This document shows, in pieces, positions 46,827 to 56,403 of a stretch of 64,000 nucleotides of DNA. Origin of the DNA: Nostoc cf. commune SO-36 (GTDB lineage Bacteria > Cyanobacteriota > Cyanobacteriia > Cyanobacteriales > Nostocaceae); contig NZ_AP025732.1 of assembly GCF_023734775.1 (NCBI RefSeq), forward strand, positions 6,198,501-6,262,500. The letters are read 5' to 3'. Positions within the stretch are counted from its first letter, which is position 1. Each line of letters opens with the position of its first letter. The notes under the pieces are model-generated. The model had not been told where the DNA came from. It was given only the letters and a program-made list of their open reading frames with translations, and did no database searches. The translations under genes were made by a program, and so were the position numbers.

Positions 46827-47152
46827 AAAATGTCTGTTAATAAAAATTTCAAAGGCAGTGAAAACTTCTACGCAACCATTCTGCTGGGATATCAATTTCT
46901 AGGCTAACATCACAAATCCATTGCCAGGGATTCAAAATGATTGGGGATTGGGTATTAAATAAGTAAACAGTTATCACCGTAACAGAAAGGAGATTTGACC
47001 GCGACTGAAACACGCCATTTTTAGAAATGAGGGACTGTACGGAGAGAAAACTTTTCTCCCTTACTCCCTGCTCCCTTGTTTCTTCCCAAGTCCCCAGATA
47101 TGCCCCAGACTTTCTATAATAATTAAATCCTTTTCCTCATCGAAAACAGCTT
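46827..47152. other. Intergenic region upstream of trpB
   Basis: 326 bases between divergent genes. No hairpin, trp-leader-like peptide with Trp codon runs, or tandem repeat is visible, so I see no sign of attenuation. Confidence 0.35.
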
Positions 47153-48388
47153 GTGACTATCACTCCCCTCTCTCCAAGTTCAACTGCTCAGGTTCCAGAT
47201 ACGCTAGGTCGCTTTGGACGCTTTGGCGGTAAGTATGTACCGGAAACCCTCATGCCTGCCCTTGCTGAATTAGAAACAGCTTATCAGCAATACCGCAATG
47301 ACCCCGGTTTTCAAGCAGAATTACAGCAGTTGTTACGGGACTATGTGGGACGTGCTACACCATTGTATTTCGCTGAACGCCTGACTGCTCATTATGCCCG
47401 ACCCGATCGCACGGGGCCGCAAATTTACTTAAAACGTGAGGATTTAAATCATACTGGCGCTCACAAAATCAATAATGCCCTTGGTCAGGTATTGCTGGCG
47501 AAACGCATGGGTAAACAGCGAATTATCGCCGAAACGGGTGCTGGACAACACGGAGTTGCTACAGCTACAGTTTGCGCTCGTTTTGGCTTGGAATGCGTAA
47601 TTTACATGGGCGTTCATGATATGGAACGCCAATCTTTAAATGTGTTCAGAATGCGGCTGATGGGCGCAGAAGTGCGTCCAGTGGAGGCGGGAACGGGAAC
47701 TTTGAAGGATGCCACTTCTGAAGCAATCCGGGATTGGGTGACAAATGTGGAAACGACTCACTATATCCTAGGTTCGGTAGCAGGGCCCCATCCTTACCCA
47801 ATGATGGTACGTGATTTTCATGCAGTAATCGGTCAAGAAACTCGCGCCCAAGCAATGGAAAAGTGGGGTGTATTGCCTGATATTCTCTTAGCTTGTGTCG
47901 GTGGTGGTTCCAATGCGATGGGATTATTTTATGAATTTATAAATGAGTCTTCTATACGGTTCATTGGGGTTGAGGCAGCCGGAGAAGGTGTCAATACCGA
48001 AAAACACGCAGCAACATTGACAAAAGGACGAGTTGGTGTATTGCACGGAGCAATGAGCTATCTGCTGCAAGATGAAGATGGGCAAATTATTGAGGCACAC
48101 TCAATTAGTGCCGGGTTAGATTATCCTGGTGTAGGCCCAGAACATAGCTATTTAAAGGATATTGGTCGCGCTGAATACTATAGTGTGACGGATGCAGAGG
48201 CAATGGCTGCATTCCAGCGATTGTCGAAATTGGAGGGAATTATCCCGGCATTGGAAACAGCCCATGCGATCGCTTACCTTGAAACCCTTTGTCCTCAGCT
48301 AACCGACAGCCCTCGGATTGTAATTAACTGCTCTGGACGTGGTGATAAGGATGTACAAACGGTAGCCAAGTTATTAGATCCAGCATAA
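47153..48388 (+). CDS. trpB: Tryptophan synthase beta chain
   Basis: The 411-residue PLP enzyme condenses indole with serine. The PLP-binding Lys lies in '[13 protein letters not shown]', the phosphate-binding loop is '[12 protein letters not shown]', and 'AETGAGQHG' and 'NCSGRGDKD' are also present. The N-terminal '[19 protein letters not shown]' is typical. It starts with GTG 47153. trpA is not adjacent, as is common in cyanobacteria. A palindrome 45 bases after the stop may terminate the transcript. Confidence 0.96.
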   Translation: MTITPLSPSSTAQVPDTLGRFGRFGGKYVPETLMPALAELETAYQQYRNDPGFQAELQQLLRDYVGRATPLYFAERLTAHYARPDRTGPQIYLKREDLNHTGAHKINNALGQVLLAKRMGKQRIIAETGAGQHGVATATVCARFGLECVIYMGVHDMERQSLNVFRMRLMGAEVRPVEAGTGTLKDATSEAIRDWVTNVETTHYILGSVAGPHPYPMMVRDFHAVIGQETRAQAMEKWGVLPDILLACVGGGSNAMGLFYEFINESSIRFIGVEAAGEGVNTEKHAATLTKGRVGVLHGAMSYLLQDEDGQIIEAHSISAGLDYPGVGPEHSYLKDIGRAEYYSVTDAEAMAAFQRLSKLEGIIPALETAHAIAYLETLCPQLTDSPRIVINCSGRGDKDVQTVAKLLDPA

Positions 48389-48432
48389 ATCTACGTAAAA
48401 TAACATCTCCAAAAATTAATTATTCGTTAGCC

Positions 48433-48479
48433 GAAACCCTTGTAAAGATGTAGTATTGCTACGTCTCTACAAGGGTTTC
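48433..48479 (+). terminator. Palindrome downstream of trpB
   Basis: GAAACCCTTGTAAAGATGTA faces TACGTCTCTACAAGGGTTTC with a short loop, giving a stem of about 20 bp with few mismatches. It lies 45 bases after trpB. It also belongs to the dispersed palindrome family seen at 33913-33943, so the terminator role is only probable. Confidence 0.5.
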
Positions 48480-49027
48480 ACTACCATGTCTATTTGACTT
48501 AGTAGTTTCTCATATTTTGCTGCATGAAATTCTCCACAATTTTCACGTATAATTACGCAAAAGCTTCATCAGTCGCTAGCTAAAAAAAGTATATTAATTT
48601 ACTTTTTCTTGTCTGTATGACGATGTATTAGTAAGTAAAAACCCTTAACTAAATCTAGTTACTTAGAGGCTTTATTGAAGAAATTGATACCATTTTGTGG
48701 AAAGAATAATCCTAGCTCTAATTAAATGGGCAAGAATAAATAAAACTATATTAAGCAATGTAAAGGTAATTAAACTAGCTTGTGTAAGCAGTTTCAGTCT
48801 TATTTTAACGGCTGAACCCCTTACTACAAAGCTTTGATTATTCACACCCACTTACTCAGAGGGCGGTTTTTTACCAACGGAGCAATTTTTTCGTAATATC
48901 GAGCATTTAAAAGCTTATTAGTAGTTTTTGAACAAAAAACGGTATAAATAGAAATATATAGACTTACAAGCAAGTTGTCACATTGACATCAGTATAGTTA
49001 GATTGTCAAAAAAGTTACGTTAAAGAA
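48480..49027. other. AT-rich intergenic region
   Basis: About 550 bases with no supported gene, repeat or RNA. They should include the promoter of the first CAP-domain gene. Confidence 0.35.
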
Positions 49028-49556
49028 ATGATAAAAACAACAATTGGTGGCGTTGCTTTAGTTACTATTATTCTCAGTAGCAGTGCGATCGCTACTCCTG
49101 TAACAAATTCGACTTTTATGCCGATATCTTCACATCTCTCAAATACTACCGTTGAAATTGCAGCATCTAGTATCGACAGTAGTGCTATAGAACAATCGGT
49201 TTTCACGCAAATTAATAACTACAGAGTTTCCCAAGGACTAGCAAAGCTAACTCGCAATTCTGACATCGATACTCAAGCCAGAATTCACAGCAAGAATATG
49301 GCTAATGGTACAGTTGCCTTTGGACATACTGGATTTACAGAACGTGTTAAAGCAATCGGTATTACATACAATGCAGCTGCCGAAAAATGTCGCTTACAAC
49401 CAGGGATATACTGATCCGGCGACGACAGCTGTTCAAGGCTGGCTCAAGAGTCCAGGGCATCTTACCAATATCAAAGGCAATTATGAGAAGACAGGAATTG
49501 GTATTGCTACCACTAGTAAAGGCAAAGTCTTTTTAACACAAATTTTTCTTCGATAA
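49028..49556 (+). pseudogene. CAP (SCP/PR1) domain secreted protein, one frameshift
   Basis: The signal peptide (core 'GGVALVTIILSSSAIA') is followed by a CAP domain: 'VFTQINNYRVSQGLAKLT', 'ARIHSKNMANG', then 'GWLKSPGHLTNIKGNYEKTG' and 'FLTQIF'. The frame breaks at AAAAA (49383-49387). With four A it reads 'AAENVAYNQGYTDP', matching the intact paralogue at 49860 ('AAENVAFNRGYSNP'), and gives about 175 residues. This is therefore a one-base homopolymer insertion, either real or an artefact. Bacterial CAP proteins are secreted and mostly of unknown function. Confidence 0.87.
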
Positions 49557-49859
49557 TTGGTTTGGTGAAATTTAGGCTTTTTTCTCAAATTCCTTATTAG
49601 TGGCTTACTAGTAGGGTGCATAACCATGCGCCCCTACTAGATTATTTTTTTATGAATTCATGAAAATCTTAAATTCTTAGCAAAATTAACCGTGATTTTT
49701 ATGAAGCTGACCGATTGAAGTCACGATTATTTGTGTTCTTTATAAAGGATATAGCCAAATTGCCGAAATTCATCATTACTTAATAGTATTCTAGTATATA
49801 TCTTCGGAACAATGAGGTAGAGTATAAGTCTTATATCTCTACACATTACGCAATTCTCC

Positions 49860-50417
49860 ATGTTCCGACAAACTGCTTTTGGCATCGCTTTAAGTGCGCT
49901 TGTCCTTGCTAGTGGATTAACGACTGTTCCGATACCAAATCATACTTCTACGAATACATCCACCCGTAATAAGCTGTTGTCACTTTTTTCTAGTCAGGTT
50001 GCAATATCAACTCCTACTTTTAAAACTACTGAGTTAGAAAAATCAGTATTTGAGCAAATTAATCGATATCGGGCTTCTAAAGGGCTACCAAAGTTGACCC
50101 TAAATGCAAATGTGACTAGACAGGCAAGAATTCATAGTCAAAATATGGCTAAAGGTAAAACCCCATTTAGCCATCAGGGATTTGAAGGGCGAGTCAAAGC
50201 TGTCCCTATTCGCTACAACAGTGCTGCGGAAAATGTTGCTTTCAATCGGGGATATAGCAACCCCGTCGAGGAAGCTGTTACTGGTTGGATCAAGAGTCCG
50301 GGACATTTAAAGAATCTTAAAGGAAATTACAACCTTACTGGAATTGGCGTTGCTACGAATAATCAAGGCGAAGTCTACCTGACACAAATTTTTTTTCGCA
50401 CTAGTCGTACTAGGTAG
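49860..50417 (+). CDS. CAP (SCP/PR1) domain secreted protein
   Basis: This is the intact 185-residue paralogue of the preceding gene, in the same direction. The signal peptide 'TAFGIALSALVLASGLTTV' is followed by a Thr/Ser-rich linker and the CAP domain (about 62-183), with 'HSQNMAKGKTPFSHQGF', 'AAENVAF' and 'GWIKSPGHLKNLKGNYN'. His in 'FSHQGF', Glu in 'AENV' and His in 'SPGHLKN' are the usual CAP cavity residues. It is probably extracellular or periplasmic. The pair arose by tandem duplication. Confidence 0.9.
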   Translation: MFRQTAFGIALSALVLASGLTTVPIPNHTSTNTSTRNKLLSLFSSQVAISTPTFKTTELEKSVFEQINRYRASKGLPKLTLNANVTRQARIHSQNMAKGKTPFSHQGFEGRVKAVPIRYNSAAENVAFNRGYSNPVEEAVTGWIKSPGHLKNLKGNYNLTGIGVATNNQGEVYLTQIFFRTSRTR

Positions 50418-50506
50418 ATTTAATTTCTGATTTTTTTGCACAATAATAATGTAGTGTCTGACAAGACTTTTGTTTGGTGGACACTGCTATTATTTTTGAA
50501 GAATTG

Positions 50507-51136
50507 ATGATATTACAAGATTTTCAGGTGAGCGATCGCGACCTTAGTGACGCAGCCCTTAGCCAATATTTAGAATCTACAGCGATCGCAGTTGATACAG
50601 AAACGATGGGATTATTGCCACTGCGCGATCGCTTGTGTCTCGTCCAGTTGTGCAACTTTGAAGGGAAAGTGACTGCAATCCGCATAGCTAAAGGACAAGC
50701 TGATGCCCCAAACTTAAAAAAACTCTTAGAAGCGGCGAATGTCGTAAAAGTGTTTCACTTTGCTCGCTTTGACCTTGCCACTTTGCGAGCCAATCTAGGG
50801 ATTCAGGTTAAGCCTGTTTTTTGTACTAAAATTGCTAGTAAGTTAGCCCGTACTTACACAAATCGCCACGGACTCAAAGATGTGGTGCAAGAGTTAGAGC
50901 AAGTGGAACTGGATAAAAGTTCTCAAAGTTCTGATTGGGGTAACGCCGATAGTTTATCTGAAGCTCAATTAAGTTATGCTGCCAATGATGTGCGCTACTT
51001 ACTTAGTGTGCAGCAAAAGCTTATAGAAATGTTGAAGCGAGAAGAACGTTGGCAAATTGCTCAAGAATGTTTTGAATTCCTACCAACGATAGTTTCGTTA
51101 GATTTGTTGCAATTTAAAGATTTGTTTGAACACTGA
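50507..51136 (+). CDS. RNase D-like 3'-5' exonuclease (DEDDy)
   Basis: The protein has about 209 residues. Exonuclease motif I is 'AVDTETMGL' (Asp, Glu), motif II is 'VFHFARFDLATL' (Asp) and motif III is 'YAANDVRYLL' (Tyr and Asp), which together form the DEDDy active site. The HRDC domain of classical RNase D is absent, so it is the short single-domain type common in cyanobacteria. The function is RNA 3'-end trimming by inference. I prefer ATG 50507; TTG 50474 and GTG 50477 in frame would add about ten residues. Confidence 0.88.
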   Translation: MILQDFQVSDRDLSDAALSQYLESTAIAVDTETMGLLPLRDRLCLVQLCNFEGKVTAIRIAKGQADAPNLKKLLEAANVVKVFHFARFDLATLRANLGIQVKPVFCTKIASKLARTYTNRHGLKDVVQELEQVELDKSSQSSDWGNADSLSEAQLSYAANDVRYLLSVQQKLIEMLKREERWQIAQECFEFLPTIVSLDLLQFKDLFEH

Positions 51137-51150
51137 TCAATTAATGAAAA

Positions 51151-51353
51151 GGAGTCAGAAGTCAGAATTCAGGAGTCAGAATACCCAATGTCTGTTCGCT
51201 TTTAGCGTCTCGTAGAGAAGTCAGGGGTTTTTCAAGCAAGGAATACTTTTTTCTCCTCCACGACTGAAGTCGGGGGCTTTAGACCATGATTCCTCCACCA
51301 GTCGCACAGAATTCAATTCTGAATTCTGGCTCCTGACTCCTGAATTCTTCTTC
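51151..51353. repeat. TIR element, copy C
   Basis: The inverted ends are AAGTCAGAATTCAGGAGTCA and GGCTCCTGACTCCTGAATTC. The internal hairpin is CCTCCACGACTGAAGTCGGG followed by GGCTTTAGACC, then CAGTCGCACAGAATTCAATT. It has the same order and orientation as copy B and lies directly after the exonuclease gene. The following 170 bases have no gene. Confidence 0.77.
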
Positions 51354-51521
51354 GGTAAACCTTAAGGAGTAGGGAAAATAAATTTTTATTCCTACTCGAT
51401 CCACCTTAGTAATCTGTCAAGTTGAAATTCATAGAAAAGCAAGTTTGTAGTGAGGACTTTCTTTCTTATTTTCTAAGCACTAAAGTCCTTACTACAATCT
51501 CTGATGGTAAATTATTTTTGC

Positions 51522-52177
51522 CTAAGATCCAATATTGGAATCATCAGTATTTCTAGGAGTTTGAGATTCATTACCACCTTCTTTAAGGTTGCTGGCTCCC
51601 TCTTGAATCCCTTCTTTGAGATTACTGGCTCCTTCTTGAATGCCTTCTTTAAGGTTACTAGCTCCTTCTTGAATGCCTTCTTTGAGGTTACTAGCTCCTT
51701 TTTTAATGGCTTCCGTCGCGCTAATGCCATCCTTTGGTTGATGTTCTTGATGAGCTTTTAGTCGATCTACTACATTGTATTCATCTGCACCTGGGGGAGT
51801 TCTGGATTCAACAATACCTTCTGTTGGGCCACCGATCGCCTTCCATGCTGCAAGGCCACCTTTGAGTTGAGAGACATGCTCAAATCCATTAGAACGCAGT
51901 TGCTGTGCAGCTTGGGCACTTTCTTCTTCATTAGCACCGTAAACATAAATATCACGGCTTTTATCCAAAGAAGGTACTGCACGCTTTACCAATTCATCTA
52001 CTGGCATTGCCATTGATCCCATAATGTGTCCTTCGTTGAAGGTATTGCGATCGCGCACATCCAGTATTGTAAAAGCTGGTTCGCCCCATTCTAGACGAGA
52101 CTTCAGCACATGAGCATCAGATTGTGCTTCTATTGGTGGTTCTGGGGAATGATGCCGCCTACTAAATTGTTAACCAT
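51522..52177 (-). pseudogene. Rhodanese-like protein with C-terminal 11-residue repeats, one frameshift near the start
   Basis: The rhodanese fold is clear ('FTILDVRDRNTFNEGHI', then 'VSQLKGGLAAWKAIGG'). The active-site loop reads 'YVYGANEEES' with no Cys, so sulfur transfer is unlikely. The C-terminus carries about four repeats of 'EGIQEGASNLK' (33 bp each), an amphipathic helical tail. ATG 52177 has AGGAA upstream and starts 'MVNNLVGGII', but a run of four C on the coding strand (52144-52147) is one short. With five C the frame continues 'PPEPPIEAQSDAHVLKSR', giving about 218 residues. Without it only an internal GTG (52109) could start. Confidence 0.8.
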
Positions 52178-52868
52178 AATTATTCCTGACTGACGATATT
52201 AATAGCAATTTAACGGACTCAATATATTTAATTGCTCTTTCTCTGGGCTGAATTTACTCAAAATATCTCCTGAGATAGAGTAGCTAATTGAAATATTTTC
52301 TACCACTTAATCCATTAGAAATACAGCCAAATTAGACTATAGGATTTTTTATTAATTTTATATTTTTGATCTTTAATTATTCTAACGGATTGTGAATAAA
52401 TTTAAACTTATTAAATTTATTATCTAAAACAGTATAAAAATTAAAAATATTTTAACTATTAGTACAAGAATTACGTACCTTTTCAATATCTGCGATCGCT
52501 AAATAATGTATCCTTAATTTCCTGTCGCACTCTTAGAATTACATAAGCAATATCTCTTAATTGTTTTCGTAAAGGAGCCTGTATATAAAGGGTTGCAGAT
52601 AACTTGGTGGTATACTTGACCAATTCTTCCTTGATGGTACAAGCCCCTAAATTCATTTATGGATAGATAAGTTTAAAACAATGCAGGGTTCAAGCCTCCG
52701 GATTTATCCGTGGGCATTAATTGCGAATTGCGTTAGCGTAGCGGTAGCGAGTCCGCGAGCGTCATTGCGAATTGCGAATTGTGCTGACCATAGTTCACCC
52801 TTGGTTCTCGGATGTTGAAGTTCTGAGCCTCAATATTGAATATTAAAGATATATTTTTGGCAATATTA
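52178..52868. other. AT-rich intergenic region with one dispersed repeat
   Basis: 691 bases with no gene. The only recognised element is the repeat at 52719-52781, which shares TTAGCGTAGCGGTAGCGAGT with the copy at 24099-24152. Its flanking arms AATTGCGAATTGCG and CATTGCGAATTGCGAATT are direct or inverted imperfect repeats. Confidence 0.45.
52719..52781. repeat. Dispersed repeat, copy 2
   Basis: It has the same central block as 24099-24152 (TTAGCGTAGCGGTAGCGAGT, then CCGCGAG) with longer AATTGCG-rich arms. It is non-coding. Confidence 0.6.
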
Positions 52869-53570
52869 TCACTTGTTATACCAAGTTTTTCGCCACTCCT
52901 GCATTTGCTTAATCTCTGTATTTTGTGCCTTAATAATTTCTTGGGCTAATTGCTTGGTTTCAGGGCGCTTAGACTTATTCAAGACATCTTTTGCCATAGT
53001 TACAGCCCCTTCGTGGTGAGGAATCATCGCATTGATAAAGCGCAAATCAAATTCCGTATCAGCTGCACCTAAGTCTTGACTCATCATCATGCCTTTCATT
53101 TGATCAGACGACATTTCCATCATGTGGCCCATTTGGCTGTTGTAAGCCATTGGTTTATCTCCCGCCTTGGGATACCAAGCTTGTCGCCACTGCTTCATCT
53201 GAGTGATTTCTTGGTTTTGCGATTTGATGATATTGTCTGCTAATTTTTTGATTTCAGGACGTTTTGATTTCACCTGCGCTTCTTTAGCCATTTCCACAGC
53301 CCCTTGATGGTGCGGTGTCATAGCGTCGAGAAATCGTAAATCAAAATTAGCATCGGCTGGGCCTAAATCCATTCCCATGCTGTGATTCATGCCACCGTGG
53401 TTCATCATCTGCTTGTCGTTAGCATTAGTGGTGGTTTCTTTTGGCGTTTGGCTTTGGTTCTGGGAAGCAGTATTGCTACAGCCTGTAATTAACGCACTGG
53501 CTGAAGCGATCGCACTCAAGGTTAACGCCAAAAAGCCATTTCTCAAAGATAGCAGTTGCATAAATCTCAC
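52869..53570 (-). CDS. Lipoprotein with two DUF305 domains
   Basis: The 233-residue protein has a lipoprotein signal ending in lipobox 'ALITGC'. Two homologous DUF305 domains follow, each with 'FDLRFxxAMxPHHxGAV' then a helix 'KSKRPExK' and a Trp-containing end ('QWRQAWY', 'EWRKTWY'). A Met/His-rich linker (HGGMNHSMGM and MGHMMEMSSDQMKGMMM) resembles copper-binding sequence. DUF305 proteins are often found with metal or copper functions, so a periplasmic metal-binding role is inferred. It has no operon partners. Confidence 0.9.
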   Translation of the reverse strand: MRFMQLLSLRNGFLALTLSAIASASALITGCSNTASQNQSQTPKETTTNANDKQMMNHGGMNHSMGMDLGPADANFDLRFLDAMTPHHQGAVEMAKEAQVKSKRPEIKKLADNIIKSQNQEITQMKQWRQAWYPKAGDKPMAYNSQMGHMMEMSSDQMKGMMMSQDLGAADTEFDLRFINAMIPHHEGAVTMAKDVLNKSKRPETKQLAQEIIKAQNTEIKQMQEWRKTWYNK

Positions 53571-53679
53571 CTAACAGTTTCCTAATTCTATATTTACTTC
53601 TTAGTTTTGCAGCCAGAAATGAAATTAGGATGAAATCTAAAGAACCCCTACTTCCTTGATAAGTAAAGGTTCTTGTTGT

Positions 53680-55920
53680 TCATTTATCACTCAAAGTTGT
53701 GTAAGCTTCATTAACTAAGTGCATTTTCTCTTGTGCTTGTTTTAACAGTTGCGGTTGATTCACAAACAAATCTGGATGCCATTTTTTAACTAAAGTTCGA
53801 TAAGCCTGCTTTACCTCAGCCTGAGAAGCATAAGCTTGCAATCCTAAAATGCTATAGGCGCGGGTAATCTTATCTTTTTCCGTCTGGCTTTTGGGTTGGT
53901 TGGGTGTTTTGTTACTTTGAGTTGAATTTTGCTGTTTGCCAGTTTGAGAACTAGGCGATGTCTGACGAGAAGCATTAGGGCTACGCATCTCTGCTTTCAT
54001 CCGCGCTATTTCTTCATTGAGTTCCCAATCACGAAATTTCGCCTCCACCTCTTCTTTCCGTGGAGAAGGAGAAGCTTTTGGCGGTGGAGAAACAGATTTT
54101 ACCTTTGTCTGAGTATTCTTAGCAGTATTTTCCTGTTGTTGCTTAACACCAGGATCTTTCTTAGGGGAAGTTTGAACTCTCTCTGGCTGTGGTGAATATT
54201 TTCTATTGGTGTTGCTATATTTAGGTATTTCTTTATAAGGTTGATAATTTGAGGATATTTTTACTTTCTCTAACTCTTGCAATAACTGATTAAAACCGTT
54301 TTGCAACTGTTGTAAACTTTCACGTTTTTTAGTAATTTCTAGCGGTTCTTGACTAAATTCAAAACAAATTACTTTTTCTGCTTTCTGTTCATATTCCGTC
54401 AAAATAGATAACCCTTGACTGCTGAAGACAGATAAATAATCTTCAATTGCAGTTATACAAAGTTTAGCAACTTCCTGATGATAAGATTCCTTTGCTAATT
54501 GTTCGTCTTGTTTTTGAATATTCTTGTTTAACAAATAAGAAATACTTCCAACGACAGCAGCACCAACTGGGCCGCCTAATAACCAACCAATACCACCACC
54601 AACTGCGATGGAACCAGGTTCGCTCAAATCATCAGTATTGCCTGGCTTTGATGGTAATATTACTTGTGGTTCGCTAGGAAAGGGGATTATTAAATCTTGC
54701 GGTCGTTCTTCTTGGAAAAACTCGTAAGCTTGATAAAGCCATTTTACAGCAGATAATTGTAATTGATTCAGGTCTTTTTTAAGAGTATTTGTTTGCCAAT
54801 CTTTAAATTTATTTTCTGCCAATGCAACTGCCGCATCAGCTTGATATTTTGTAAATAGCTTGGGTAACTCTAGCCAATCGCGTAATTCTTGGATGCTGGT
54901 AGTGAAACCTTTATAAATTAAGTTAGCTGCTTTTTGTTTAATTTCAATTTTACTATTTTGTTTATCATCAAAAGATTTTATTTCAAGAGCAAGTGGATCA
55001 ATTTTAGCTTTTAATGAGTATTGGATTTGAGAAGCGATCGCTTCCACTCTTGGTAAACGCACACTACCACGATTTGGTTGCAAAATCCCCACAATATTTT
55101 GCAAAGCTGTTTCAAAAGCCGCTAACCCGCTACTATTGGCAGCAGCAACATCACCTTTTAATCTAGCTCTTAAAGCAGGTAAAGCATCAACGCGATATAA
55201 ATTACTAAAACCTGGAGGTAATTCGGCTCGAAAGCTTTCTGCGACAAACAGCAGACGATTTTGGACTTGTTTTTGCTCGTCGAGTTCAAGTAAGTTAAGA
55301 AAATTAGCAACAAATATAACTGTTTTAATACCGCGATCTAATAGCCAATCTCGTAAGTTTTCCCGCTCACCTAAAGTCATTAACTTGCGTGCATCTAGTA
55401 ATTGGATAACTAAATCTGCACCTAAAAGTTGTTCCCGGACTAAATTATCTTGTTCATCTCTATCATTAGTCCCCGGTAAATCAAGAAATTCTACTCCCGT
55501 TTCTAAGAAGGGATGCGGACAAAAAACTTCCACAGATGCTACATCTTTTCGCATCTGCCTATTACCATCAAGAATTGCAAATTGCTGTAGAATTTCTGTG
55601 CCACTGCGATAGATTTCTGTACCATCTACCAACATGATGCGAGTTTGCACATCAGAGCCATACTTGACAGAAATCGATGCGCCTGTAGTGGGGATTAAAT
55701 CAATTGGTAAGGTACGATTTCCTAGCATGGCATTTAATAAGGTAGACTTGCCATGATTAAAAGGGCCAAATACCGCAATGCGGAAGCTAGGATTAACTAA
55801 ATGATTGCAAATGGTAATTATATCTTGATGCAGTTGTGATTTGCGTTCTAAATTCAGTAAACCAGATGCAGATTTGAGAGAATCTGCTAAATCCTTATAA
55901 CCTTCATACTGTTGTTGCAT
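53680..55920 (-). CDS. Dynamin-like GTPase with C-terminal J domain
   Basis: The 746-residue protein has a GTPase domain with P-loop 'GPFNHGKST' (52-60) and G3 'DLPGTNDRD'. A helical stalk follows, and then a glycine-rich hydrophobic hairpin 'VGGGIGWLLGGPVGAAVVG' (about 440-460) that should insert in a membrane. A charged, Pro/Ser-rich disordered region (about 575-680) leads to a DnaJ domain (about 684-746) with the HPD motif in 'LVKKWHPDLF'. Bacterial dynamin-like proteins remodel membranes; the J domain implies recruitment of Hsp70 (DnaK). It is downstream of a second dynamin-like gene, separated by about 480 bases that contain a TIR element. Confidence 0.88.
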   Translation of the reverse strand: MQQQYEGYKDLADSLKSASGLLNLERKSQLHQDIITICNHLVNPSFRIAVFGPFNHGKSTLLNAMLGNRTLPIDLIPTTGASISVKYGSDVQTRIMLVDGTEIYRSGTEILQQFAILDGNRQMRKDVASVEVFCPHPFLETGVEFLDLPGTNDRDEQDNLVREQLLGADLVIQLLDARKLMTLGERENLRDWLLDRGIKTVIFVANFLNLLELDEQKQVQNRLLFVAESFRAELPPGFSNLYRVDALPALRARLKGDVAAANSSGLAAFETALQNIVGILQPNRGSVRLPRVEAIASQIQYSLKAKIDPLALEIKSFDDKQNSKIEIKQKAANLIYKGFTTSIQELRDWLELPKLFTKYQADAAVALAENKFKDWQTNTLKKDLNQLQLSAVKWLYQAYEFFQEERPQDLIIPFPSEPQVILPSKPGNTDDLSEPGSIAVGGGIGWLLGGPVGAAVVGSISYLLNKNIQKQDEQLAKESYHQEVAKLCITAIEDYLSVFSSQGLSILTEYEQKAEKVICFEFSQEPLEITKKRESLQQLQNGFNQLLQELEKVKISSNYQPYKEIPKYSNTNRKYSPQPERVQTSPKKDPGVKQQQENTAKNTQTKVKSVSPPPKASPSPRKEEVEAKFRDWELNEEIARMKAEMRSPNASRQTSPSSQTGKQQNSTQSNKTPNQPKSQTEKDKITRAYSILGLQAYASQAEVKQAYRTLVKKWHPDLFVNQPQLLKQAQEKMHLVNEAYTTLSDK

Positions 55921-56223
55921 AGTTCTTCGTTCCCAGGCTCCGCGTGGTAATGCAAATCATTAGGGCTACTGCCTCACTTTCTGAAGTAGTTAAGCATAAT
56001 TCAACATCCAATAAAATCCTAGTTCGTAATGAGCAATTAATCACTGATAGTAAACGTTATTAAGACTAAATACCGTTACTACAACAATCCTAAATGAGTG
56101 GTGAAAATAAATCTTTGATTCCTCTCTCTGCGCTCTCTGCGTCTCTGCGGTTAATTTATTCTTACAAATGATTTAGAACTGCTATACAAACTTTAATTTA
56201 TTTATGTTTATCTACTTATACTT

Positions 56224-56335
56224 CAATACGGTTCAGTTAAGGCTAAAACTCTTTGTCAAAGTTAGTTTTTTTAACTAACCACAGAGGCGCAGAGAACACA
56301 GAGAGAAGAAAGAGATGCTTAACTGAAACGTATTG
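56224..56335. repeat. TIR element (CAATACG..GTTAAG family), intact copy
   Basis: CAATACGGTTCAGTTAAG and CTTAACTGAAACGTATTG are inverted ends. The interior has AAACTCTTTGTCAAAGTTAG and ACCACAGAGGCGCAGAG, the latter shared with the TAGGACTTACGCAA family. It lies between the two dynamin-like genes. The rest of 55921-56403 has no gene. Confidence 0.78.
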
Positions 56336-56403
56336 ATTTATACTATTGGAAGGTAGAGCCTCCCAATAGGTCATTCCCAGCTAGAAGCTGGAAACAAAAG
56401 TAA

